A DNA stretch of 7,590 nt from Flavobacterium sp. (GTDB taxonomy: Bacteria; Bacteroidota; Bacteroidia; Flavobacteriales; Flavobacteriaceae), in the NCBI GenBank assembly GCA_024709705.1, contig JANJWE010000291.1:1-7590 (forward strand), given 5' to 3'. The notes beneath the pieces were generated by a model. It was not told the DNA's origin. It did not search any database and saw nothing but the letters and a program-made list of their open reading frames with translations. Positions 1 through 7,590 of this stretch are shown here, piece by piece; the first letter of the stretch is position 1, and the number at the start of each line of letters is the position of its first letter. The translations under genes were made by a program, and so were the position numbers.

Positions 1-21
1 ATAATGTATCAGGTTTTTTTG

Positions 22-102
22 TGGGGAGAGCAGGATTCGAACCTGCGAAGGTTTCCCAACGGATTTACAGTCCGTCCTCGTTGGCCGCTTGAGTATCTCC
101 CC
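22..102 (-). tRNA. tRNA-Tyr (anticodon GTA)
   Basis: Read on the minus strand this folds as a class II tRNA of 81 nt. The acceptor stem pairs GGGGAGA (96-102) with TCTCCCC (23-29), with A as discriminator base at 22. The D arm has CTC/GAG. The anticodon stem is ACGGA/TCCGT around the loop CTGTAAA, giving anticodon GTA at 66-68. A long variable arm (TGGGAAACCTTC) follows, then a T arm of GCAGG, loop TTCGAAT and CCTGC. The long variable arm is expected for bacterial tRNA-Tyr. The 3' CCA is not encoded, because the bases after the discriminator read CAA, so it must be added after transcription. The gene would decode UAU and UAC. Confidence 0.97.
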
Positions 103-117
103 CCGCGAATTGCAGTG

Positions 118-148
118 CAAATATAGTATTGTTTTTGGTCTTCACAAA
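118..148 (-). promoter_or_regulatory. Promoter of tRNA-Tyr, Bacteroidota type
   Basis: The minus strand carries TTTG (148-145), a 19-bp spacer and TATATTTG (125-118). This matches the Bacteroidota primary sigma factor pattern TTTG-N19-TAnnTTTG exactly. Transcription should start near 111-113, leaving a leader of about 10 nt before the mature tRNA 5' end at 102. Confidence 0.75.
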
Positions 149-254
149 TGTTTTAAAGGCTAAATTGCCTAAAATATTTTAAGCATTTGGTAATGAGAAT
201 AGTAAAATCTAAAGATAAAACAGTCCTACATTTTTAGCAAAGCATGTTTCTCTA

Positions 255-1727
255 CTATCTCGAATAATTCGGAGCTTCTTTCGTAATTGTTACATTGTGT
301 GGATGGCTTTCCCCTATTCCACTCGCAGTGATGCGAATAAAACGTCCGGTGTTTTGTAAAGTGGGTATATCTTTGGCACCGCAATATCCCATTCCGGCTC
401 GCAAACCGCCGATGAATTGTTGCATACTCTCGTTTAATTCACCTTTGTATGGCACACGTCCCACAATGCCTTCGGGAACTAATTTCTTCACATCGTCTTC
501 CACATCCTGAAAATAACGGTCTTTTGAACCTTCTTGCATGGCTTCCACCGAACCCATGCCACGATACGATTTGAATTTTCTACCTTCAAAAATAATCGTT
601 TCACCCGGTGATTCTTTCGTTCCGGCTAACAGTGAACCCAACATTACACAATCGGCACCGGCAGCTATCGCTTTCGGAATATCTCCCGTGTAACGAATTC
701 CTCCATCTGCAATTACCGGAACGCCGCTACCTTTTATCGCTGCTGCCACTTCCAATACCGCAGAAAACTGAGGAAATCCAACTCCGGCTACCACACGGGT
801 TGTACAAATTGACCCAGGACCGATGCCGACTTTCACAGCATCTGCACCGTTTTCAACTAAATATTTGGCTGCTTCCGGAGTAGCAATGTTACCCACCACT
901 ACATCCAAATCTGGAAATTTGGCTTTCACTTGTTTCAAAACCGAAACCACACCTTGCGTATGTCCGTGAGCTGTATCAATAATTACCGCATCTACACCGG
1001 CATTCACCAAAGCCGTAGCTCGTTCAAGTGCATCTGTCGTAACGCCCAAAGCCGCAGCCACTCGCAAACGTCCGAATTTATCTTTATTCGCAATGGGTTT
1101 TTGGGTTAATTTGGTAATATCTCTAAAGGTAATTAATCCAATCAATTTGAATTGATTATCTACTACCGGTAATTTTTCAATTTTGTTTTCCTGCAAAATA
1201 CCTTCTGCTTCTTGCAATGTTGTACCTTCAGCTGCCGTAACTAAGTTTTCAGCCGTCATCACTTCCAAAATCGAACGTGAATTGATTTTCTCAAAACGTA
1301 AATCACGGTTGGTCACAATCCCTTTCAAAATGCCGTTTTCATCCACTACCGGAATACCACCAATACTAAATTCACGCATAGCCGATTTGGCGTCGCCAAC
1401 CGTTGCCGTCAAAGGTAACGTCACCGGATCTAGAATCATTCCGGCTTCGGCACGTTTTACTTTTCGAACTTTGGCAGCTTGTTGCTCAATCGACATGTTT
1501 TTGTGTAAAACCCCAATACCGCCTTCTTGAGCCATAGCTATCGCCATTGAACTCTCGGTTACGGTATCCATCGCAGCCGAAACAATAGGAACATTTAGCG
1601 TAATATTTCTGGAAAATTTAGATTGAATACTGACCTCGCGGGGCAAAACTTCAGAATAATTAGGAATCAGCAGAACATCATCGTAGGTTAAACCCTCACC
1701 AATGATTTTAGTTGTGTGTGCGTTCAT
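255..1727 (-). CDS. guaB: Inosine-5'-monophosphate dehydrogenase
   Basis: This cytoplasmic enzyme oxidises IMP to XMP with NAD+, the committed step of guanine nucleotide synthesis. The 490 residues match the usual bacterial length. A (beta/alpha)8 barrel is interrupted by two CBS domains at about residues 95-205, which in this family bind adenine and guanine nucleotides and modulate activity. Visible active-site features are the NAD-contacting Asp251 in DTAHGH, the catalytic loop [10 protein letters not shown] with nucleophile Cys308, the IMP phosphate-binding DGG at 341-343, the YRGMGS segment at 388-393 and the mobile-flap Arg404-Tyr405 dyad in SKDRYF. All key residues are present. The ATG at 1727 lies about 20 nt below the expected transcription start of a consensus promoter and has no Shine-Dalgarno sequence. 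The gene is probably monocistronic, because both the upstream gene ligA and the downstream tRNA are separated from it by promoter-bearing gaps. Confidence 0.98.
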   Translation of the reverse strand: MNAHTTKIIGEGLTYDDVLLIPNYSEVLPREVSIQSKFSRNITLNVPIVSAAMDTVTESSMAIAMAQEGGIGVLHKNMSIEQQAAKVRKVKRAEAGMILDPVTLPLTATVGDAKSAMREFSIGGIPVVDENGILKGIVTNRDLRFEKINSRSILEVMTAENLVTAAEGTTLQEAEGILQENKIEKLPVVDNQFKLIGLITFRDITKLTQKPIANKDKFGRLRVAAALGVTTDALERATALVNAGVDAVIIDTAHGHTQGVVSVLKQVKAKFPDLDVVVGNIATPEAAKYLVENGADAVKVGIGPGSICTTRVVAGVGFPQFSAVLEVAAAIKGSGVPVIADGGIRYTGDIPKAIAAGADCVMLGSLLAGTKESPGETIIFEGRKFKSYRGMGSVEAMQEGSKDRYFQDVEDDVKKLVPEGIVGRVPYKGELNESMQQFIGGLRAGMGYCGAKDIPTLQNTGRFIRITASGIGESHPHNVTITKEAPNYSR

Positions 1728-1754
1728 GGTTGCAATTTGTAGTTAAATTGCGTG

Positions 1755-1785
1755 CAAATATACGTATTTTTTTGATTGGAAGCAA
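1755..1785 (-). promoter_or_regulatory. Promoter of guaB, Bacteroidota type
   Basis: The minus strand carries TTG (1785-1783), a 20-bp spacer and TATATTTG (1762-1755), the same -7 octamer as at the tRNA-Tyr promoter. The predicted start is near 1748-1750, giving a leader of about 20 nt before the ATG at 1727. I see no purine-riboswitch-like or other structured leader, and the leader is too short to hold one. Confidence 0.7.
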
Positions 1786-1874
1786 TTCCGTCTTTCCGCT
1801 GCAATTTTGTTGGTTCCGATTTGTTTTTCTAGAAAAATCGAGAGAGCTTCCGTTGGTCGCTTCCCGCTTTTAAG

Positions 1875-1912
1875 AAAAAACAAAACCGCAACAGCACAAA
1901 GATTTTCGCTGC
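1875..1912 (-). terminator. Possible intrinsic terminator after ligA
   Basis: It starts 9 nt past the ligA stop codon. The minus strand can form a 5-bp stem, GCAGC (1912-1908) with GCTGT (1895-1891), one pair being G-U, around a 12-nt loop. After 5 nt (1890-1886) comes a U-rich tract, TTTT-G-TTTTTT (1885-1875). The stem is short and the loop wide, so this rests mainly on position and the U tract. Confidence 0.35.
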
Positions 1913-1920
1913 AATACGGG

Positions 1921-3954
<2,034 letters not shown>

Positions 3955-3957
<3 letters not shown>

Positions 3958-4431
3958 TTTTGCGTTTACAATGTTATCAATTTGTTGGTACAATTGGCCA
4001 TCACTTAAAATCGCACCTTGTTGTATGATGTCAAAAATGGCAGCATTGCGTTCGCCTTGGTATTCTTTTCTTCCTACATGAATATCGATGGCGTCGGTAA
4101 ATAAATTATTCACCATCCATTCCAATCCTTTAGAAGTCATAAAATCTACTTCAGGTTCCAAGGTTTTTAATACAATCGATTTTACTTCGGTTTCCAAGCA
4201 ATGAAAAAGGAAAATATGATTTTTTGAAAAATGTTCAACATAGTTGGTTTGTGCCAAAACGCCTTCCCAAATCAAATCCGAAAACACATCGAGTTCTTGC
4301 TCAGCAATCTCGGGTTTGTTGGTTTTTATTTCATCCCATTCTTTTTTATCAATGGATTGAGTGGCTAAAAAATTAGCGAATTCTTGGTGTAGGGCTTCGA
4401 ATTGTTCTTTGGTTAAACGGGTGTATTTCAT
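3955..4431 (-). CDS. Protein of unknown function, DUF6495-like
   Basis: This 158-residue protein begins MKYTRLTKEQFEALHQEF. I recognise it as resembling an uncharacterised flavobacterial family that I recall as DUF6495; that name is from memory and no function is known to me. It is acidic, soluble-looking and mostly helical by inspection, without signal peptide, membrane segment or recognisable catalytic motif. It has one cysteine (Cys78), in the stretch FLFHCLETE. A longer reading from a GTG at 4458 would add nine residues (MPQYLRTFI), but those codons lie entirely in the octamer array plus three bases. The ATG at 4431 is therefore the better start, and the following MKYTRLT is a natural N-terminus. 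It lies 42 bp upstream of ligA in the same direction and may share its transcript. No consensus promoter is visible upstream, so transcription could come from a degenerate promoter or read-through from pcrA. Confidence 0.88.
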
Positions 4432-4434
4432 TAT

Positions 4435-4474
4435 AAAGGTTCTAAGGTACTGAGGCACTAAGGCACTAAGGTTT
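4435..4474. repeat. Octamer tandem array 2 (five 8-bp units)
   Basis: On the plus strand five units read AAAGGTTC, TAAGGTAC, TGAGGCAC, TAAGGCAC and TAAGGTTT. This is the same motif family, orientation, copy number and 40-bp length as the array at 3918-3957. It ends 3 nt before the ATG of the 158-residue protein at 4431, so it occupies that gene's ribosome-binding region. The first and last units are diverged at their outer edges. Confidence 0.88.
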
Positions 4475-4519
4475 TATTTTGTTATATTTTATTTTGTTTT
4501 TAATTCTTCATTAAATGAT

Positions 4520-4546
4520 GAGATCCCTCCTGCGTCGGGATAACAA
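4520..4546 (-). repeat. Probable dispersed REP-like intergenic repeat
   Basis: The minus strand contains TTATCCCGACGCAGGAGGG followed by ATCTC. From memory this resembles a short sequence scattered through the intergenic regions of many Bacteroidota genomes (of the type TCATTCCGACGNAGGAGG, then AATCTC), though I cannot check copy number here. It can form a small hairpin with arms ATCCC/GGGAT (4523-4527 and 4537-4541) around a 9-nt loop. It is more GC-rich than the AT-rich gap around it. It lacks a U tract, so it is unlikely to be a terminator. Confidence 0.55.
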
Positions 4547-4566
4547 GATTGATAGAGCTTCTATTC

Positions 4567-4592
4567 AAAATTGGTTTTTATTAATCAATTTT
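4567..4592. terminator. AT-rich hairpin after pcrA, possible terminator
   Basis: The arms AAAATTGGTT and AATCAATTTT (4567-4576 and 4583-4592) surround a 6-nt loop, with the nearest arm 33 bp past the pcrA stop codon. In the minus-strand RNA one pair becomes an A-C mismatch, leaving seven clean AT-rich outer pairs. In plus-strand RNA that pair is a G-U wobble, and the hairpin is followed by TTTTCTTTT (second arm's T run included). The position suits the end of pcrA transcription, but the stem is weak in that direction. Confidence 0.25.
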
Positions 4593-4625
4593 CTTTTACC
4601 CATTACCTTTAACCAATCACCATTT

Positions 4626-6950
4626 TTATCCAATCACATCCAATTTCGCAAACCGTAACAACAACTTCTTAATTCCACCCACTTCAAACTTGATTTCGGC
4701 TTTTTTGTCAGCTCCAACGCCTTCTAAGTTCAGGACTTCTCCTTTTCCAAAACGTTCATGCATCACAATATTTCCGGGAATTAATTTGGAATCAAATAAG
4801 TTATTACCACTCGGTGCATTTCCGGAAACCGGTTTTAATTTTCGAATGGTGGACGTTGGTTCTTCACCAAAACGTTTAGGTGGCGTTCCATTGGTGGGTT
4901 TGGACAATCGCAATTTTGATTTATCGATATCTCCAAAAATGTCGGTGTCAATCATCGGTTTGTAACGATAACCTGTTTCAACCGGACTCACGTATTCCAA
5001 ATAGCGGTCGTCAATTTCTTCAATAAAACGTGAAGGTTCACTATCCATTAATTTTCCCCAACGGTAACGGGATTGTGCGTAGGTTAAATACGCTTGATGT
5101 TCCGCACGGGTTAAGGCTACGTAAAACAAACGGCGTTCTTCTTCCAATTCGCTACGGGTATTCAAACTCATCGCACTTGGGAACAAATCTTCTTCCATTC
5201 CTACAATAAATACGGTGGGAAATTCCAATCCTTTAGCCAAGTGAATGGTCATCAACGCCACACGATCGTCGTCGCCGGTGTCCTTGTCTAAATCGGTTGC
5301 TAAAGCTACATCTTCTAAAAACTCTGATAAGGCTCCACGTGCACCGTCTATTTCTTTTTGCCCTTCGATAAAGTCTTTGATACCGTTGAGCAATTCTTCA
5401 ATATTTTCAATGCGTTGAATGCCTTCGGGGGTACCGTCTTTTTTCAATTCCTGAATCAATCCGGTTTTTTTGGTCACGTGTTCCGCTAAATAAAAAGCAT
5501 CTTGGTTTTCGTTGATGACTTGAAAACTTTTGATCATCATGACAAAATCTTCCAATTTTTGTTTGGTACCGGAATTGAGTTTGAGGTCAATCTTATCGAT
5601 ATTTTCCATCACTTCAAAAATGGAACGTTTGTAATGATTGGCTGCGACGGTCAATTTTTCTATGGTCGAATCGCCAATTCCACGAGCGGGATAATTGATG
5701 ACCCGAATCAACGCTTCCTCGTCTTTTGGATTGATGATTAAACGCAGATAACTCAACACATCTTTGATTTCTTTGCGTTGGTAAAACGATAATCCGCCAT
5801 AAATTCGATAGGGAATGTCTCGTTTTCGCAACGCATCTTCCATGGCACGGGATTGGGCATTGGTTCGATACAAAATAGCGAATTCGCCGTTTTTCATTTG
5901 GTTTCGCATTTTCTCTTCAAAGATGGTGGAAGCCACAAAACGTCCTTCTTCCCCATCGGTAATGCTGCGATTGACTTTTATTTTGGGTCCGTCTTGGTTG
6001 TGTGTCCAAACGACTTTATCGAGTTTGGTTTTATTTTTATCGATAATGGAATTCGCCGCTTCTACAATGTTTTTCGTAGAACGGTAATTTTGTTCCAAAC
6101 GAAAGGTTTGCACATCGGCATAATCCTTCTGGAAATTCAGAATATTGTTGATGTTCGCCCCTCGAAACGCATAAATACTTTGAGCATCATCGCCTACCAC
6201 ACAAATATTCTGAAAACGATCGGACAACGCCCGCACAATCAAATACTGCGAATGGTTCGTATCTTGGTACTCATCCACCAAAATATAGCGAAAACGGTCT
6301 TGGTACTTGGCCAACACTTCCGGGAAACGGCTTAACAACTCATTGGTTTTGAGCAATAAATCATCAAAATCCATCGCTCCCGATTTGAAACAACGTTCTA
6401 CATAATTATGATAAATTTCACCCAAACGCGGTTTTTTACTCATGGCATCGGCCTCTTGTAATTCAGGATTGTTGAAGTACGCTTTTACGGTGATTAACGA
6501 GTTTTTATAGGAGGAAATTCTACCTAATACTTGTTTAGGTTTGTAAATATCTTTGTCGAGTTGCATTTCTTTGATGATAGCACCAATTAAACGCACACTG
6601 TCTTGGGTATCATAAATGGTAAAATTACTCGGGTAGCCCAATTTGTCCGCTTCAATGCGTAGGATTTTGGCAAAAACAGAGTGGAAAGTACCCATCCATA
6701 GGTTTTTGGCTTCATTATTTCCAACAATGTCCGCAATACGTTTTTTCATTTCACGAGCGGCTTTGTTGGTAAACGTCAACGCTAAAATGTTAAACGCATC
6801 AACACCTAAACTCATCAAATAGGCAATACGCATGGTCAGCACCCGTGTTTTTCCGGAGCCGGCACCGGCAATGACAATCATCGGGCCGTCTTTTTGGAGC
6901 ACAGGAGCACGTTGGGCATCGTTAAGTTGATTGATATATTCTTGTATCAT
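4626..6950 (-). CDS. pcrA: ATP-dependent DNA helicase, PcrA/UvrD type (SF1A)
   Basis: This 3'-5' helicase unwinds DNA in nucleotide excision repair, replication restart and removal of RecA or stalled RNA polymerase; these roles are known for the family. Counted from the ATG at 6950 it has 774 residues. The superfamily 1 motifs appear in order: Q motif (LNDAQRAPV, Gln13), Walker A AGAGSGKT (28-35), motif Ia TFTNKAAREM (59-68), Walker B VDEYQD (225-230), motif III GDDAQSIYAFRGA (253-265), motif IV RLEQNYRST (284-292), motif V TIHLAKGLEF (568-577) and motif VI RRLFYVALTRA (606-616). A poorly conserved linker (about 660-720) leads to a C-terminal beta-rich segment (about 724-774, PGNIVMHERFGKGEV), which in PcrA contacts RNA polymerase. 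A TTG at 6965 would add five residues, but it sits about where the mapped promoter should start transcription, so the ATG is preferred. uvrD would be an equally acceptable symbol. Confidence 0.96.
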   Translation of the reverse strand: MIQEYINQLNDAQRAPVLQKDGPMIVIAGAGSGKTRVLTMRIAYLMSLGVDAFNILALTFTNKAAREMKKRIADIVGNNEAKNLWMGTFHSVFAKILRIEADKLGYPSNFTIYDTQDSVRLIGAIIKEMQLDKDIYKPKQVLGRISSYKNSLITVKAYFNNPELQEADAMSKKPRLGEIYHNYVERCFKSGAMDFDDLLLKTNELLSRFPEVLAKYQDRFRYILVDEYQDTNHSQYLIVRALSDRFQNICVVGDDAQSIYAFRGANINNILNFQKDYADVQTFRLEQNYRSTKNIVEAANSIIDKNKTKLDKVVWTHNQDGPKIKVNRSITDGEEGRFVASTIFEEKMRNQMKNGEFAILYRTNAQSRAMEDALRKRDIPYRIYGGLSFYQRKEIKDVLSYLRLIINPKDEEALIRVINYPARGIGDSTIEKLTVAANHYKRSIFEVMENIDKIDLKLNSGTKQKLEDFVMMIKSFQVINENQDAFYLAEHVTKKTGLIQELKKDGTPEGIQRIENIEELLNGIKDFIEGQKEIDGARGALSEFLEDVALATDLDKDTGDDDRVALMTIHLAKGLEFPTVFIVGMEEDLFPSAMSLNTRSELEEERRLFYVALTRAEHQAYLTYAQSRYRWGKLMDSEPSRFIEEIDDRYLEYVSPVETGYRYKPMIDTDIFGDIDKSKLRLSKPTNGTPPKRFGEEPTSTIRKLKPVSGNAPSGNNLFDSKLIPGNIVMHERFGKGEVLNLEGVGADKKAEIKFEVGGIKKLLLRFAKLDVIG

Positions 6951-6969
6951 AGTCGTTTTTATCAAAGTT

Positions 6970-7001
6970 CAAAAATAAGTTTAATTCTGATTTATTACAA
7001 A
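6970..7001 (-). promoter_or_regulatory. Promoter of pcrA, Bacteroidota type
   Basis: The minus strand carries TTTG (7001-6998), a 20-bp spacer and TATTTTTG (6977-6970), a good match to TTTG-N19-TAnnTTTG. The start of transcription is predicted near 6963-6965, leaving a leader of about 13-15 nt before the ATG at 6950. This also argues against translation from the TTG at 6965. Confidence 0.68.
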
Positions 7002-7006
7002 TAAAA

Positions 7007-7040
7007 TTGTTAAGATTTATCAACTAAAATTCTATTTTTG
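7007..7040 (+). promoter_or_regulatory. Promoter of the divergent right-hand gene
   Basis: TTG (7007-7009), a 23-bp spacer and TATTTTTG (7033-7040) match the Bacteroidota pattern, although the spacer is at the long end. Its upstream element lies only 5 bp from that of the pcrA promoter on the other strand. Transcription would start near 7047, leaving an untranslated leader of roughly 120 nt. Confidence 0.55.
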
Positions 7041-7077
7041 CAGAAGACGTTTTATGATGACAAAAATTTGATTTAAC

Positions 7078-7095
7078 CATATAAGTCATATAAGT
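7078..7095 (+). repeat. 9-bp tandem duplication in a leader
   Basis: CATATAAGT occurs twice, perfectly and head to tail, at 7078-7086 and 7087-7095. It lies in the presumed 5' untranslated region of the right-hand gene, about 75 bp before its ATG. The AAGT ending loosely recalls the AAGGT core of the octamer arrays, but the unit length differs. Confidence 0.7.
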
Positions 7096-7168
7096 TTTAC
7101 AATTTTTAATTCATTAATAGTTTTAAAGTTAAAATAAGTAAACATTAGCTCCAAATAAAAAACTAAAC

Positions 7169-7590
7169 ATGGAAACCAACAAAATAATTGAACTTTTAGC
7201 GTACACTTTACCAGCCTTAATTACAGGAGGCGTGGCATTTTATTTCTTTCAAACGCATACCAAAAACGAGGAAAACAGACGTCGCTATTTGTTGATGAAA
7301 GAGACCAGAAAAGAAGCTTTACCCCTGCGATTGCAAGCATACGAACGCATGGTTTTATTTTTGGAACGTGTGAATCCTTCCAAATTATTGATTCGTGTGT
7401 CTCCGTTTTCTGATGATAAAAACGATTATGAAAATTTCTTAATCAATCAAATCGAGCAAGAATTTGAGCACAATTTAACGCAACAAATTTACTTGACGGA
7501 AGACTGTTGGACCGTGATTACAACCGCCAAAAACACGATTATCCAAAACATTCGTAAAACAGCGATGAGCGATAAAATTGATTCGTCACA
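7169..7590 (+). CDS. Membrane-anchored protein of unknown function (partial, 3' end cut)
   Basis: The reading frame is open from the ATG at 7169 to the window edge, giving 140 residues plus two bases with no stop, so the C-terminus is missing. It starts METNKIIELLAYTLPALITG. One hydrophobic segment at about residues 9-27 is followed by a charged stretch (TKNEENRRRY). By the positive-inside rule this suggests an N-terminal anchor with the rest in the cytoplasm. The remainder looks helical, with KEALPLRLQAYERMVLFLERVNP at about 48-70 as its most distinctive part. I recall near-identical hypothetical proteins in flavobacteria, possibly the family called DUF7935; this is from memory and implies no function. 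The start has an A-rich upstream (AAAAAACTAAAC) and no Shine-Dalgarno sequence. It is divergent from pcrA. Confidence 0.9.
   Translation, partial: METNKIIELLAYTLPALITGGVAFYFFQTHTKNEENRRRYLLMKETRKEALPLRLQAYERMVLFLERVNPSKLLIRVSPFSDDKNDYENFLINQIEQEFEHNLTQQIYLTEDCWTVITTAKNTIIQNIRKTAMSDKIDSS

Noticed and set aside
1..21. Terminator for tRNA-Tyr in the stretch containing seven T residues
   Set aside because: The T run is on the plus strand, so the tRNA transcript reads A residues there, and there is no hairpin before it.
151..174. Inverted repeat TTTTAAAGGC...GCCTAAAA between guaB and the tRNA gene as a guaB terminator
   Set aside because: The stem has only four clean GC-containing pairs and a bulge, and no U tract follows on the minus strand.
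4480..4566. Promoter for the 158-residue gene upstream of array 2
   Set aside because: No TAnnTTTG occurs on the minus strand here. The nearest match, CAATTTTG near 4566-4573, has the wrong first base and no TTG at a suitable distance.
5853..6335. A 160-codon plus-strand open frame, and several others of 70-115 codons on both strands inside guaB, ligA and pcrA
   Set aside because: They lie wholly within well-supported genes in other frames, have low-complexity translations and match no family I recognise.
6948..6965. TTG at 6965 as the start of the helicase
   Set aside because: It coincides with the predicted transcription start from the promoter at 6970-7001. The ATG at 6950 gives MIQEYINQLN, a normal beginning leading straight into the Q motif.

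Overview
The window looks like a chromosomal housekeeping stretch from a flavobacterium (Bacteroidota, probably Flavobacterium or a close relative). Four things point there: an AT-rich sequence; start codons without Shine-Dalgarno sequences; four intergenic matches to the Bacteroidota promoter pattern (TTG or TTTG, a spacer of about 19-23 bp, then TAnnTTTG); and two small proteins that resemble uncharacterised families I associate with flavobacteria. The genus is an inference from these features and from the protein sequences, not from a search.

Layout from left to right. A tRNA-Tyr(GTA) gene lies on the minus strand at 22-102 with a good promoter behind it. The minus strand then carries guaB (IMP dehydrogenase, 255-1727), ligA (NAD-dependent DNA ligase, 1921-3912), a 158-residue protein of unknown function (3955-4431) and a pcrA/uvrD-type DNA helicase (4626-6950). 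At the right edge a plus-strand gene (7169-7590) runs out of the window. It encodes a membrane-anchored protein of unknown function and is divergent from the helicase gene.

The minus-strand genes do not form one operon. guaB and pcrA each have their own consensus promoter. The 158-residue gene and ligA are separated by only 42 bp and are probably co-transcribed; no consensus promoter is visible directly upstream of either. The helicase and ligase both belong to DNA replication and repair: PcrA/UvrD unwinds nicked or damaged DNA and LigA seals nicks. guaB makes XMP for guanine nucleotide synthesis and has no obvious functional link to them.

No gap between genes reaches 300 bp. The gaps are 103-254 (tRNA promoter, no clear terminator), 1728-1920 (guaB promoter and a possible ligA terminator), 3913-3954 (octamer array), 4432-4625 (octamer array, a dispersed-repeat element and an AT-rich hairpin) and 6951-7168 (two divergent promoters and a 9-bp tandem repeat).

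I see no defence system, mobile gene, CRISPR array or other new multi-gene system. The most unusual feature is a pair of 40-bp arrays, each made of five degenerate 8-bp units (TRAGGYNC on the plus strand). They sit in the same place, 3-5 nt upstream of the start codons of two adjacent genes.
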